A DNA stretch of 64,000 nt from an uncultured Porticoccus sp. (GTDB lineage Bacteria > Pseudomonadota > Gammaproteobacteria > Pseudomonadales > Porticoccaceae), in contig CAMYLT010000008.1 in NCBI GenBank assembly GCA_947259505.1, forward strand, positions 310,001 through 374,000. The letters run 5' to 3'. This document shows positions 7,945 to 16,880 of this stretch, one piece after another. Within the stretch, counting starts at the first letter, position 1; each line of letters starts with the position of its first letter. The position numbers and the translations under genes are program-made. The notes below the pieces were generated by a model, which did not search any database, was not told the DNA's origin, and saw only the letters and a program-made list of their open reading frames with translations.

Positions 7945-8624
7945 CAAGTTTTCCTAATGTCTTGCGCGTAGCAAGCACAGGAGTACTGCTGAAATAAGAA
8001 CAGCGTGCGTACAAAAACGGGGCAATAGCAACGTGGATTAGCTAAAATCTAATTAAATAAGGTATTTAACCTGTTGATTTTCCATGTATTGCCGTTATCA
8101 GTCACTGAATCTGTCCGGTGTTACCTTCGAGTGTTGGTTCTGATTGTCTTGTCGCTAATTGTTCGGTGGTGGCAGAAGACTACTCTGTTAAGTCTCGATG
8201 CTGTTGCTCTAACATCCGTGCCTCATTTGTGTGTCGGGCAGGAAGGCATTAGCCGGTCTTATGCCATCGTCTGAACGGTACTGATGTTCAATATATTGTG
8301 CAGTAACTTCTGCGCTATCAGCGCGGTTTTGCTATGACAGCTGCGGTAAATCTTCAGTGCAGCTGCCGGAATTAATCAAAAGGTGTGGGCTTGCGCCGCG
8401 TTGGCCCGGTCTTTTAATGAAGCTCTACGTCTGGATAGCCTGTATATCAGGGCGTATCCGGTGAGTCCGGTACAACGAAGCGAGAATATATCAGGTATGC
8501 GCCATCGCTTCAATTTATGAAAGGTGATTTGTGTCGATAATCTTATGATTCCGGAGGGTTTTTTCTGGTGTCTCTGCCTGGCACTGCTGCTAGAATGGCG
8601 ACCTTTCCGTTCCAAGACAGCCTC
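7945..8624. other. Divergent rne–rluC intergenic region with probable rne leader
   Basis: This 680-bp gap is AT-rich and has no supported gene; ORF-track frames here (8074-8274, 8376-8615) have no ribosome site or recognisable protein. By analogy with the long structured 5' UTR through which RNase E controls its own mRNA, much of the left part is probably rne leader, but I could not fix an rne promoter. A GCGC-TATCA-GCGC hairpin followed by TTTT lies near 8310-8332. An extended -10 (TGCTAGAAT, 8588-8596) probably starts the rluC transcript. Confidence 0.5.
8588..8596 (+). promoter_or_regulatory. Extended -10 element, candidate rluC promoter
   Basis: TGCTAGAAT is an extended -10 box; the -35 region (around 8568-8573) is poor. 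It lies downstream of the ORF-track start at 8568 and upstream of the ATG at 8625, supporting the later start for rluC. Confidence 0.45.
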
Positions 8625-9572
8625 ATGTCCGATATAAGTAATAAGCCCGTTTCAGTTCAGATGATCGAGATAACCGAGCATCATGCCGGACAACGTATCG
8701 ATAATTTCTTGATCACCTTTCTCAAGGGTGTGCCCAAATCCCGTATCTACAGAATTGTCCGTAAAGGGGAGGTGCGGGTGAATCGCTCCAGGGTCAAAGC
8801 GGAGTATCGCCTGCAAGAGGGTGATCTGGTGCGTGTGCCGCCTGTCAGGGTGGCCGAGCGGGAGGTGCCTGCCGGGCCTAGCCCCAGACTGCAACAATTG
8901 CTGGAACAAAGTGTTGTCTATGAAGATGAAGGCTTGCTGGTGATTGACAAGCCTGCTGGCTTGGCGGTCCACGGTGGTAGTGGCGTCAGTCTTGGTCTTA
9001 TTGAATCGCTCAGGGCTGCACGACCTAATCAGCCTTTCCTTGAGCTGGTCCATCGACTGGATAGGGAGACATCGGGATGTCTTCTGGTGGCCAAAAAGCG
9101 CTCTGCGCTGCGACATCTTCAGGAGGAGATGCGAGCAGGGCGTGTATTGAAGGTTTATCAGGCCTTGGCCTGTGGTCGTTGGCCCAAGGGCATGAAGCGT
9201 GTCAGCGTCCCTTTGCGCAAGAATGAGCTCAAGTCTGGCGAGCGGATAGTAAAGGTTGATCCGGAGGGCAAAGCTTCGGTAACCCATTTTGCAGTACTGC
9301 GGCGTTTTGATCGCCATACCTTAGTTGAAGCGACCCTGGAGACAGGCAGGACACACCAGATACGTGTGCATAGCCAGTTTGTTGGCTGTCCCTTGGCAGG
9401 AGATGATAAATACGGCGATGATGAATGTAATCGCCAGCTCAAAACCTTGGGTTTGAAACGCATGTTTCTTCATGCCGGAAAGCTGGCGTTTACCAGCCCC
9501 TCTGGAACGAAACTGAAAGTCGAGTCACCCTTGCCGGTGGAATTGGCGTCAGTGTTGGAAAAGTTAGGATAG
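8625..9572 (+). CDS. rluC: 23S rRNA pseudouridine synthase RluC
   Basis: RluA-family pseudouridine synthase with an N-terminal S4 RNA-binding domain (RIDNFLITFL..VPKSRIYRIVRKGEVRVN, about residues 25-80) and the catalytic signature HRLDRETSGCLLVAKK, whose Asp is the nucleophile. RluC modifies U955, U2504 and U2580 of 23S rRNA in E. coli. The 315-aa length from the ATG at 8625 (MSDISNK) is normal; the track's 8568 start adds residues upstream of the likely promoter. Its position divergent to rne and before a HAD gene and maf is the standard gammaproteobacterial arrangement and supports RluC over RluA or RluD. Confidence 0.93.
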   Translation: MSDISNKPVSVQMIEITEHHAGQRIDNFLITFLKGVPKSRIYRIVRKGEVRVNRSRVKAEYRLQEGDLVRVPPVRVAEREVPAGPSPRLQQLLEQSVVYEDEGLLVIDKPAGLAVHGGSGVSLGLIESLRAARPNQPFLELVHRLDRETSGCLLVAKKRSALRHLQEEMRAGRVLKVYQALACGRWPKGMKRVSVPLRKNELKSGERIVKVDPEGKASVTHFAVLRRFDRHTLVEATLETGRTHQIRVHSQFVGCPLAGDDKYGDDECNRQLKTLGLKRMFLHAGKLAFTSPSGTKLKVESPLPVELASVLEKLG

Positions 9573-9577
9573 CAGCT

Positions 9578-10243
9578 ATGGCGAAACTCCTGGTGTTTGA
9601 TTGGGATGGTACGCTGTGTGATTCTCTGTCGAGGATCGTACTGTGCATTCGTTGTGCCGCAGAAGAGGTGGGGTTGCCTGCCCCTACCGATGACGCTTCC
9701 AGGGATATCGTAGGGCTGGGTTTGGTTGATGCGTTGGAAACGCTATTTCCCGGTATTGGTCGTGAGCAGATTTTCGCCATGCGCGACAGTTATTCTCGCC
9801 ATTTCGTGGAGTTTGATCAGGAGCCATCCCCCTTTTTTGATGGCGTATTCGAGACGTTGGAGTCGTTGCGCGAGGAAGGCTATCTGTTGACGGTGGCTAC
9901 AGGAAAAAGTCGTCGCGGGCTGGACAGGGTATTACAGGCACGCGGTTTGACAGATTTTTTTCATGGTAGTCGTTGTGCGGATGAAACGGCGGGCAAGCCT
10001 GACCCTAAGATGCTGTTGGAGCTGATGGCTGAGTTTCGGGTGCCGCCGCTATCGACGCTGATGGTGGGCGATACGGAGTACGATCTTGCGATGGCGGTCA
10101 GCGCTGGTACGCCCAGCGTGGCGGTAAGTTATGGCGCACACCATCCTGGTCGATTGCTGCAATATCAGCCGTTAGCCTGCATTGAACAATTTTCCGAATT
10201 AAAATCAATCATTGAATTATATAAAAAACAAATAGATATGTAG
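9578..10243 (+). CDS. HAD-IA family phosphatase
   Basis: This 221-aa hydrolase has HAD motif I FDWDGTLCDS (nucleophile Asp), a cap domain, motif II near TVATGKSRRG, the motif III lysine in AGKPDP, and motif IV VGDTEYDLAMA. It resembles phosphoglycolate phosphatase/Gph-like enzymes, but the substrate cannot be deduced. It starts 5 bp after rluC and is probably cotranscribed with it, as in pseudomonads. The last 20 codons are strikingly AT-rich (IIELYKKQIDM), and it converges on maf with only 5 bp between stops. Confidence 0.88.
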   Translation: MAKLLVFDWDGTLCDSLSRIVLCIRCAAEEVGLPAPTDDASRDIVGLGLVDALETLFPGIGREQIFAMRDSYSRHFVEFDQEPSPFFDGVFETLESLREEGYLLTVATGKSRRGLDRVLQARGLTDFFHGSRCADETAGKPDPKMLLELMAEFRVPPLSTLMVGDTEYDLAMAVSAGTPSVAVSYGAHHPGRLLQYQPLACIEQFSELKSIIELYKKQIDM

Positions 10244-10248
10244 TTTAT

Positions 10249-10827
10249 CTACAGTAGGTTATAGTTATTTGTGCGAAGCATTTGGCATAGTCGAATCAAT
10301 GGCAGGCCAATCAATGCAGATGGGTCAGTGCTGTGGATGGCGTCAAACAGGCAGATGCCAAGCCCTTCGCTTCTGAAGCTGCCTGCGCAATTGTAGGGCT
10401 CGTCCCTGTTCAGGTAAGCACAGATCTCTTCATCATCCAGTGTTTTAAACTCGACTTCGGTGGGTACGATATCAACCGTGCAATCCCCGCTCTGACTGTT
10501 CAGTAGTGCCAGCCCTGTTAGAAATAGCACCCGCTTGCCGGATTGAGCTCTAAGTTGCTTGGTCGCGCCCTCAAAATCACCCGGCTTGGTCAAAATCGTT
10601 TGGTCGAGAACGGCCACCTGGTCAGAGCCGATAATCAGGTGAGATGGGAATCTGTCAGTCAGGGCCCTGGCTTTGGCTTCAGAGAGTCGTCGTACCATTG
10701 CCTCCGGGCTTTCCCCGTGGAGCCGCTGTTCATCAATGTCGGGAGCTACGGCCTCAAAGGGCTGCCTCAGTCTTTCCAGCAAGCTTTTGCGATAAACCGA
10801 GGAGGAGGCGAGTACCAGTTTGTGCAT
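10249..10827 (-). CDS. yceF: Maf/YceF-type nucleoside triphosphate pyrophosphatase
   Basis: This 192-aa Maf-family enzyme hydrolyses modified NTPs; the YceF subgroup prefers 7-methyl-GTP. The signature LASSSVYRKSLLERL is at the N-terminus, with the catalytic-Asp region IIGSDQVAVLD and the lysine-containing LTKPG. The position opposite yceD–rpmF matches YceF rather than YhdE. A TATAAT box lies about 30 bp upstream on the minus strand (around 10856-10861), so it and yceD have separate divergent promoters. Confidence 0.9.
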   Translation of the reverse strand: MHKLVLASSSVYRKSLLERLRQPFEAVAPDIDEQRLHGESPEAMVRRLSEAKARALTDRFPSHLIIGSDQVAVLDQTILTKPGDFEGATKQLRAQSGKRVLFLTGLALLNSQSGDCTVDIVPTEVEFKTLDDEEICAYLNRDEPYNCAGSFRSEGLGICLFDAIHSTDPSALIGLPLIRLCQMLRTNNYNLL

Positions 10828-10944
10828 GGATGTTTCCTCTGTAGAAAGCCCGCTATTATATACGGACTGATTTGTCCTTTATCCCGGCATCTGAATGCCG
10901 TTGTGCCAATGCGCTGGAGGCCACGGAATTAAAGGAATTTTTCT

Positions 10945-10973
10945 TTGACAGATCAAAGTCATATCACTATTAT
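10945..10973 (+). promoter_or_regulatory. Strong sigma-70 promoter for yceD–rpmF (predicts a leaderless mRNA)
   Basis: A consensus TTGACA, exactly 17 bp, then TATTAT. Transcription should begin at about 10979-10983, which falls on or 1-4 nt before the yceD ATG at 10983. Confidence 0.8.
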
Positions 10974-10982
10974 TGCGCGCCT

Positions 10983-11522
10983 ATGTTGACACCCCCTCAG
11001 AGAAGTCAGTTGCCGAGGATTCTGGATCCCAGACGTTTGGCGAATCAGGGTGTGATCCTGGCGGGTCAGGTGGCGCTTGCACATTGTGAAAGATTGCAAG
11101 AGGCAGTACTTGAGGTCAGTGAGCCTATAGATGTCAGTTTGACATTTGAGATCGCTGAACAAGGTCGAAAAGTGGTGCGTGGCCAAGCCAGTACGACTGT
11201 GATGATGGCCTGCCAACGGTGTCTTGAGCCTATTGCGTCGCCAGTGAAGGCGTCAATTCAGCTGGGTATCGTTTGGAGTGAGGATGAAGCAAAAGCACTC
11301 TCCAAAGATCTCGATCCCTGGATTGTAGATGGGGAAGAAGCTGATATATCAGTAATGGTCGAGGATGAGTTGCTATTGGCCTTGCCATTTGTAACATACC
11401 ATCCAGAAGGTCAGTGCCATGTGGTCATACCTTCCGCGATGGGTGAAGAGACCAGTGATGGCGGGAAGGAGAATCCCTTTAGTATTCTGGAGCAACTGAA
11501 AAATAGTGGCTCTGACAATTAA
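10983..11522 (+). CDS. yceD: YceD (DUF177), 23S rRNA accumulation protein
   Basis: This 179-aa DUF177 protein is needed for normal 23S rRNA levels in E. coli and is almost always upstream of rpmF. The family start LP..LDPRRLANQG and the Cys motif MACQRCLEP are visible. The track start at 10872 is rejected because the strong promoter lies at 10945-10973. The ATG at 10983 matches the family N-terminus and no later Met precedes the conserved block. No Shine-Dalgarno precedes this ATG, so the message is probably leaderless. It lies 33 bp before rpmF. Confidence 0.9.
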   Translation: MLTPPQRSQLPRILDPRRLANQGVILAGQVALAHCERLQEAVLEVSEPIDVSLTFEIAEQGRKVVRGQASTTVMMACQRCLEPIASPVKASIQLGIVWSEDEAKALSKDLDPWIVDGEEADISVMVEDELLLALPFVTYHPEGQCHVVIPSAMGEETSDGGKENPFSILEQLKNSGSDN

Positions 11523-11555
11523 CAGATAAAAGACAGTTTTCAGCAGGAGTATAAA

Positions 11556-11735
11556 ATGGCCGTTCAACAGAACCGTAAAACCCGTTCCAAGCGTGGCATG
11601 CGTCGTGCACATGATGCATTGACTGGACCCACTTTGTCCGTCGATCCGGTCAGTGGTGAAAAGCATCTCCGCCACAATGTTACTGCCGACGGTTTCTATC
11701 GCGGCAAGAAAGTGGTTCCTTCAGTCGAAGACTGA
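11556..11735 (+). CDS. rpmF: 50S ribosomal protein L32
   Basis: A 59-aa protein, too short for the ORF track: [20 protein letters not shown] and a C-terminal [18 protein letters not shown] are diagnostic of bL32. It is the Cys-free form without a zinc ribbon. A good AGGAG ribosome site lies upstream. It is in the conserved yceD–rpmF–plsX order that links ribosome and lipid synthesis. Confidence 0.97.
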   Translation: MAVQQNRKTRSKRGMRRAHDALTGPTLSVDPVSGEKHLRHNVTADGFYRGKKVVPSVED

Positions 11736-11761
11736 TATCTAGCAATCCTGAACGTATTTTT

Positions 11762-12799
11762 TTGGCCGACTCTCCTTGTCTCGCCATTGACGCCATGGGC
11801 GGGGACTTTGGTCCCCGCATCACGGTACCTGCGACTCTCGAAATTCTTCGCCAGCAACCTCGTCTGAAGGTTGTTCTGTTCGGCGATAGCCAGCAAATCC
11901 AAGCCCTTCTCGATAACACCTCCGAATCATTTTCCGGGCGTCTGCGTGTGCAACATTGTACCCAGTCAGTCGCCATGGATGAAAAACCCAGTGCGGCTCT
12001 GCGCCACAAACGGGAATCTTCCATGTCGCAAGCGTTGCAGCTGGTTGCAGATGGCGATGCGCAGGCCTGTGTCAGTGCCGGCAATACAGGTGCCCTGATG
12101 GCCATGGCTCTTTTCAAGCTGGGTACGCTGTCGGGTATCAGCCGACCAGCGATCTGCACTCGTATCCCAACCAGTAACGGTTCTACCTATTTGCTTGATC
12201 TGGGCGCGAATCTTGAGTGTTCAGCCAGGCAGCTTTATGAGTTTGCACTGATGTCCTCTCTGGCGGCGTCCACCATTGCCGAACCGACGCCCAAAGTGGG
12301 TTTGCTTAATATCGGTGTTGAAGCGATTAAAGGCCGTCAGGAAATACTGGATGCTGCGGAATTGCTGAAAGCAGATGCCGATCTCAACTATATAGGCTTT
12401 GTGGAAGGCGATGCGTTGTTTGCCGGGGTGGCGGATATCGTCGTCTGTGACGGTTTCAGTGGAAACGTGGCATTGAAAACCGGCGAAGGGGTGGCAAAAA
12501 TGATTCAGGGTCTGCTGCGGCAGGCACTTTCCGAAAGCCTGTTAGCCAGATTAGGGGCGCTGCTTGCCCGGCCAGCGCTAAAACGGCTACTGAAACAGGT
12601 CGATCCAGCCCAATATAATGGGGCCAGTTTGTTGGGATTGCGCAGTGTTGTGGTGAAAAGTCACGGCGGCGCATCTGAGTGGGCATTTTCCCGAGCCATC
12701 GAAGTGGCCATTGGTGAGGTTGAAAAGGATCTTCCAAACCTGATCGAAGGGCGGTTGGCAGATAAAAACAAGCAATCAGAGGTAAGCGATGAAAAATAA
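11762..12799 (+). CDS. plsX: Phosphate acyltransferase PlsX
   Basis: This 345-aa enzyme converts acyl-ACP to acyl-phosphate, the first acyl donor for PlsY in phospholipid synthesis; it is a peripheral membrane protein. The family N-terminus AIDAMGGDFGP, the CVSAGNTGALMA region and VVCDGFSGNVALKTGEG are present. The best start is TTG at 11762, with an ATT at 11756 as alternative; there is no clear Shine-Dalgarno, so translation may depend on coupling to rpmF 26 bp upstream. Its 3' end overlaps fabD by 11 bp. Confidence 0.94.
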   Translation: MADSPCLAIDAMGGDFGPRITVPATLEILRQQPRLKVVLFGDSQQIQALLDNTSESFSGRLRVQHCTQSVAMDEKPSAALRHKRESSMSQALQLVADGDAQACVSAGNTGALMAMALFKLGTLSGISRPAICTRIPTSNGSTYLLDLGANLECSARQLYEFALMSSLAASTIAEPTPKVGLLNIGVEAIKGRQEILDAAELLKADADLNYIGFVEGDALFAGVADIVVCDGFSGNVALKTGEGVAKMIQGLLRQALSESLLARLGALLARPALKRLLKQVDPAQYNGASLLGLRSVVVKSHGGASEWAFSRAIEVAIGEVEKDLPNLIEGRLADKNKQSEVSDEK

Positions 12800-13724
12800 T
12801 CTCGCCTTTGTCTTTCCCGGACAGGGCTCACAAAAAATCGGTATGTTGGCCGAACTAGCCCAGAACTACGGCGTGGTCGGCGAAACCTTCGCTGAGGCAT
12901 CTGAAGTGCTCGGCTACGATCTATGGGACTTGGTGCAGAATGGTACCCAAGAAGAAATCACGATGACTGAACGCACCCAGCCGTTGCTGCTGACGGCGAG
13001 CGTTGCCGTTTGGCGCATCTGGCAGCAGGAAAATGGTGCTCAGCCTGTGCTGATGGCCGGACACAGTCTTGGCGAGTGGTCAGCCTTGGTTTGTTCTGGT
13101 GTGGTGGCATTTAAGGATGCGGTAAGGCTGGTCCGCAATCGCGGTGCCTATATGCAGGATGCCGTTGCCCCGGGAGAAGGTGCTATGGCAGCGATTATCG
13201 GCCTTGATGATGACAAGATTAAAGCTGTTTGCGCAGATGCCTGCCAGGGGCAGGAAGTGTCAGCAGTAAACTTTAACTCTCCGGGTCAGGTCGTGATCGC
13301 GGGGAATGCCGCCGCAGTGGAGCGGGCTATCGAAGGCTGCAAGGCAGCGGGGGCAAAACGTGCTATGCCGTTACCCGTTAGCGCGCCTTTCCATACCAGT
13401 CTCATGCAACCTGCTGCGGATCGCTTGGCCAGCGAAATTTTGGCAACAGAATTTTCGGTTCCCCAGGTTTTGGTGGTTCATAATGTCAATGCTAAAACTG
13501 AGGGCGACCCGGAAAAGATCAAACAACTGATGATCGAGCAGATATGCAGCCCGGTACTGTGGGTGGATTGTGTCAACACACTGACCACAAATGGTGTCGA
13601 CACTGTTGTAGAGTGCGGTGCAGGGAAGGTGCTGAGTGGCCTCTGCAAGCGCATTGATCGTTCGGTTAACAGTTATGCTACTGAAGACAATGACAGTTTG
13701 GCCCAAGCCCTGACAGCAGTTTAA
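12789..13724 (+). CDS. fabD: Malonyl-CoA:ACP transacylase FabD
   Basis: This 311-aa enzyme loads malonyl groups onto AcpP for fatty-acid elongation. It shows FVFPGQGSQ at the N-terminus, the nucleophile motif GHSLGEWSAL (catalytic Ser), and PVSAPFHTSLM with the catalytic His. Length is standard. It starts inside the end of plsX (11-bp overlap) and is followed 30 bp later by fabG, forming the fab cluster. Confidence 0.97.
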   Translation: MKNNLAFVFPGQGSQKIGMLAELAQNYGVVGETFAEASEVLGYDLWDLVQNGTQEEITMTERTQPLLLTASVAVWRIWQQENGAQPVLMAGHSLGEWSALVCSGVVAFKDAVRLVRNRGAYMQDAVAPGEGAMAAIIGLDDDKIKAVCADACQGQEVSAVNFNSPGQVVIAGNAAAVERAIEGCKAAGAKRAMPLPVSAPFHTSLMQPAADRLASEILATEFSVPQVLVVHNVNAKTEGDPEKIKQLMIEQICSPVLWVDCVNTLTTNGVDTVVECGAGKVLSGLCKRIDRSVNSYATEDNDSLAQALTAV

Positions 13725-13754
13725 CGCTGGGCAACTCATAGATAGGAGAGAAGG

Positions 13755-14498
13755 ATGAGCTTACAGGACAAAGTCGCACTGGTGACCGGTGCTAGCAGAG
13801 GTATTGGCGCCGCCATTGCCGACAGCCTTGGCGCACAGGGCGCCATTGTGATCGGCACCGCCACGTCCGAGTCGGGCGCCGAAAAAATTTCAGCCCGCTT
13901 CGCAGAGAAAGGCATCAAAGGTGTTGGCATGTTATTGGACGTAGCCAGTCAGGCCTCGGTCGATAGCTTGATTGAAGCTGTTACCGAGAATTACGGTGCG
14001 CCACTGATTCTGGTCAACAATGCCGGGATCACCAAAGACAACCTGTTGATGAGAATGAAAGATGAGGAGTGGTTCGATGTCATTGATACCAATCTCAATT
14101 CCATTTACCGCTTGTGCAAGGCCTGCCTGCGTGGGATGACCAAGGCTCGCTGGGGGCGTATCGTCAACATCAGCTCTGTGGTCGGAGCAATGGGGAATGT
14201 TGGGCAGACCAACTACTGCGCCACCAAAGCCGGGGTCGGAGGGTTTACTCGCTCCTTGGCTAAGGAGCTGGGTCCGCGCAATATTACTGTCAATGCTGTA
14301 TCTCCGGGTTTTATTGATACCGATATGACCAAGGAACTGGCGGATGCCCAGCGGGAGGCCATTCTGTCCCAAGTGCCGCTCAATCGTTTGGGTCAGCCGG
14401 AGGAAATTGCTGCAGTGGTGGACTTCTTGATTGGTGAAGGCGGTGCTTATGTCACTGGAGAGAATATCCACGTCAATGGCGGTCTTTATATGGCGTAA
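13755..14498 (+). CDS. fabG: 3-oxoacyl-ACP reductase FabG
   Basis: This 247-aa NADPH-dependent short-chain reductase of the fatty-acid cycle has the Rossmann motif TGASRGIG, NNAGITKDNLLMRM, the catalytic Ser in NISSVVGAMGN and the YCATK Tyr/Lys pair, and ends with NGGLYMA. A strong AGGAGAGAAGG ribosome site precedes the ATG. It is followed by a 171-bp gap holding the acpP promoter. Confidence 0.97.
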   Translation: MSLQDKVALVTGASRGIGAAIADSLGAQGAIVIGTATSESGAEKISARFAEKGIKGVGMLLDVASQASVDSLIEAVTENYGAPLILVNNAGITKDNLLMRMKDEEWFDVIDTNLNSIYRLCKACLRGMTKARWGRIVNISSVVGAMGNVGQTNYCATKAGVGGFTRSLAKELGPRNITVNAVSPGFIDTDMTKELADAQREAILSQVPLNRLGQPEEIAAVVDFLIGEGGAYVTGENIHVNGGLYMA

Positions 14499-14540
14499 TG
14501 GCCTGAATATAAAAGAAATTTTAGGTTTTTGTCGAAAGCG

Positions 14541-14569
14541 GTTACAGAGTGCAGTATTTGAGGTAAAAT
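14541..14569 (+). promoter_or_regulatory. Candidate acpP promoter
   Basis: GTTACA, 17 bp, TAAAAT, followed by GCGCGCC, lies in the fabG–acpP gap. An extra promoter before acpP fits the high level of acyl carrier protein needed. It would give a leader of roughly 95 nt. Confidence 0.5.
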
Positions 14570-14669
14570 GCGCGCCTGACATGCCGTCAATAACAGATTT
14601 TTTGTTGTGGGGTGGTTTTATACACCGTGCATCAGAATACTTTCTTAGATACAGGAGAGAATAAATATC

Positions 14670-14906
14670 ATGAGCAGCATCGAAGAACGCGTAGCCAAAA
14701 TGGTTGCTGAACAACTGGGCGTTAAAGAAGAAGATGTTAAACCTGAGTCTTCTTTTGTTGAAGATCTGGGTGCTGACTCCCTGGATACCGTTGAACTGAT
14801 TATGGCTCTGGAAGAGGAATTCGACACTGAAATCCCTGATGAAGAAGCCGAAAAAATCGCTACTGTTCAAAACGCGATTGACTACATCAACACCAACCTT
14901 GGCTAA
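14670..14906 (+). CDS. acpP: Acyl carrier protein
   Basis: This 78-aa acidic protein carries growing acyl chains on a phosphopantetheine attached to the Ser of [18 protein letters not shown] (Ser about residue 37). An AGGAGAG ribosome site precedes the ATG. A strong terminator follows, and pabC has separate spacing downstream. Confidence 0.98.
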   Translation: MSSIEERVAKMVAEQLGVKEEDVKPESSFVEDLGADSLDTVELIMALEEEFDTEIPDEEAEKIATVQNAIDYINTNLG

Positions 14907-14932
14907 TGTTGCTTGGTTGTTGAATAGAAAAG

Positions 14933-14959
14933 GCCGCTCCTTTGCGAGCGGCTTTTTTT
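14933..14959 (+). terminator. Intrinsic terminator after acpP
   Basis: GCCGCTC-CTTTGC-GAGCGGC followed by seven T residues. Confidence 0.93.
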
Positions 14960-14999
14960 GTTGCTGATTTTTCTTTTCTGGCCGCGCTGATTCACCCTT

Positions 15000-15842
15000 A
15001 TGCGTTCTGGCGATCTCTTCTGCTTGCTCAATGGTAGCTGGACCGATCCTTTCCCGTTAATCGATCGGGGACTGTCATATGGACATGGCTTGTTTGAAAC
15101 CATGCGTCTCTACGGCGGTTCCATTCCGTTGTGGTTACATCATTTACAGCGCCTGTCATTTGGTGCCGATCGCTTGGCGATCAAACTGGATGTTCCACTT
15201 TTACAGTCCTATCTCGATACCCTTCTAGCTAGCTGTCCCCGCGATGGCGTGATAAAAGTCATCTTGACAGCTGGGGTGGGCGGTCGTGGCTATCAGACTA
15301 ACGCTTCCTCTGAACCAAGCTATGTGCTGCTTTGGTTTCCTGTGCCGACATCTTTGATGGAGTGGTCACCGCAAGGGGTTTCCCTAACACTCTGTGAGCA
15401 TCGGTTGCCATCGAACCCGAGGTTGGCTGGTATCAAGCATTTGAATCGACTCGATCAGGTGCTGGCTCGCATGGAATGGCAGAATGAATGTCAAGAGGGG
15501 CTGATGCTGGATCAGCAGGGTAGGGTAATCGAAGGGACGGCAACCAACCTCTTCTGTTTGCGCAAAGGGCGATGGCTGACCCCCAGCCTGCACGACTGTG
15601 GTGTGGCCGGGGTGATGCGCCAGTATTTGCTGGACAGTCTGTTGCCGGGTATGGGCTTATCCGTTTCTGAAGTGGTGCTCAATATAGATGAACTGAGTGC
15701 TATGGATGAATTGTTTGTTTGCAACTCGGTTTCCGGGGTCTGGCCGGTGCGCACCATAGCGGGCGTCGGCAGTTGGCCTGCAGGAACTGGGGTGCAGGCC
15801 ATTCGCTCTCGACTGCAACAGGAATTCCCATGTTACGGCTGA
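15000..15842 (+). CDS. pabC: Aminodeoxychorismate lyase PabC
   Basis: This 280-aa PLP fold-type IV enzyme releases pyruvate from 4-amino-4-deoxychorismate to give p-aminobenzoate for folate. DRGLSYGHGLFETM near the N-terminus, the PLP-lysine region GIKHLNRLDQVLAR and EGTATNLFC are typical of PabC. It lies between acpP and mltG in the usual order and overlaps mltG by 13 bp. Confidence 0.93.
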   Translation: MRSGDLFCLLNGSWTDPFPLIDRGLSYGHGLFETMRLYGGSIPLWLHHLQRLSFGADRLAIKLDVPLLQSYLDTLLASCPRDGVIKVILTAGVGGRGYQTNASSEPSYVLLWFPVPTSLMEWSPQGVSLTLCEHRLPSNPRLAGIKHLNRLDQVLARMEWQNECQEGLMLDQQGRVIEGTATNLFCLRKGRWLTPSLHDCGVAGVMRQYLLDSLLPGMGLSVSEVVLNIDELSAMDELFVCNSVSGVWPVRTIAGVGSWPAGTGVQAIRSRLQQEFPCYG

Positions 15843-16861
15843 TGCAAAAAGGAATAATTGCGCTGTTATCAGTTCTTTTCCTGGCTTTGATAGCGGCTAA
15901 TTGGCTGCTGAATCATTATCTGGCTACGCCGCTTTTACTTGAGAGTAGTTCTAAAGCTATTCGGGTGTCTCCGGGCACTTCTTTGACATCACAATCCCGT
16001 CAGTTGGCAGATCAGGGCATACTGCAATGGCCGCGACTGTTGACGGTATACGGACGTTTCAGTGGCCAGGCCGATATCAAAGCGGGAGAGTATCTGCTGA
16101 ATCCGGGTGATACCCCACGCGATCTATTGGCAATGTGGGTGAAGGGGGACGTCATTCAATACAGCCTGACGTTTCCAGAAGGACGCCGATTTGCAGATTG
16201 GCTGCTTCTGCTCTCCGGTACAGAGAAGATTAACCATGTGCTTCAGGGTGAGGGTATGGATGAGCTTCTGGTTGAGCTTGACTTAGATGTTAACCACCTT
16301 GAAGGTTGGTTTTTTCCAGACACCTATAGTTTCAGTGCTGGTGATACAGATCGAGATATTCTGCTTCGGGCACATGCCAGGATGATTGCCGTGCTGGAAG
16401 CCGAATGGCAGGGCCGCGCACCCAACTTGCCTTATGAGAGTCCTTACCAGGCGCTGATTATGGCTTCCATCATTGAAAGGGAAACTGGTGCTCCGGACGA
16501 GCGGGGCCAGATCGCTGGTGTATTTGTGCGGCGTTTGCAAAAAGGCATGCGCCTGCAGACAGACCCGACTGTTATCTATGGACTGGGGGATGAGTACAAG
16601 GGCAACATACGACGTAAACACCTCCGCCAGCCGAGTGCCTATAACACGTACCTGATTGATGGGCTGCCGCCTACGCCTATTGCCATGCCCGGTCGTGATG
16701 CCATTCATGCTGCGCTACATCCAGAGCAAGGCGACAGCCTTTATTTTGTTGCCAAGGGTGATGGCAGTCATTACTTTTCTGCTACCCTCGAGGAGCACCA
16801 GAAAGCGGTTAGGGAATTTCAGTTGAAACGGCGTTCGGATTACCGCTCCAGCCCTCAATAA
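15830..16861 (+). CDS. mltG: Endolytic murein transglycosylase MltG (YceG)
   Basis: This 343-aa single-pass inner-membrane enzyme cleaves nascent glycan strands to end chain extension. An N-terminal membrane anchor ([17 protein letters not shown]) is followed by a LysM-like region and the catalytic domain with SIIERETG (catalytic Glu), [12 protein letters not shown] and [10 protein letters not shown]. The start is the ATG at 15830 with an AGGA site, inside the pabC 3' end; the track's 15719 start lies within pabC and is rejected. Confidence 0.95.
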   Translation: MLRLMQKGIIALLSVLFLALIAANWLLNHYLATPLLLESSSKAIRVSPGTSLTSQSRQLADQGILQWPRLLTVYGRFSGQADIKAGEYLLNPGDTPRDLLAMWVKGDVIQYSLTFPEGRRFADWLLLLSGTEKINHVLQGEGMDELLVELDLDVNHLEGWFFPDTYSFSAGDTDRDILLRAHARMIAVLEAEWQGRAPNLPYESPYQALIMASIIERETGAPDERGQIAGVFVRRLQKGMRLQTDPTVIYGLGDEYKGNIRRKHLRQPSAYNTYLIDGLPPTPIAMPGRDAIHAALHPEQGDSLYFVAKGDGSHYFSATLEEHQKAVREFQLKRRSDYRSSPQ

Positions 16862-16880
16862 CGGAAACAACTGTCTCAGC

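Noticed and set aside
8074-8274. 66-aa ORF in the rne–rluC gap
   Set aside because: No ribosome site, no recognisable protein, hydrophobic run from AT-rich sequence; the gap is better explained as leader and promoter DNA.
10872-10982. Track N-terminal extension of yceD
   Set aside because: It lies upstream of and across a near-consensus promoter and is not part of the DUF177 family.
13932-14870. 312-aa minus-strand ORF opposite fabG and acpP
   Set aside because: It lies antisense across two certain genes and a promoter gap, with His/Gln-rich composition typical of shadow frames.
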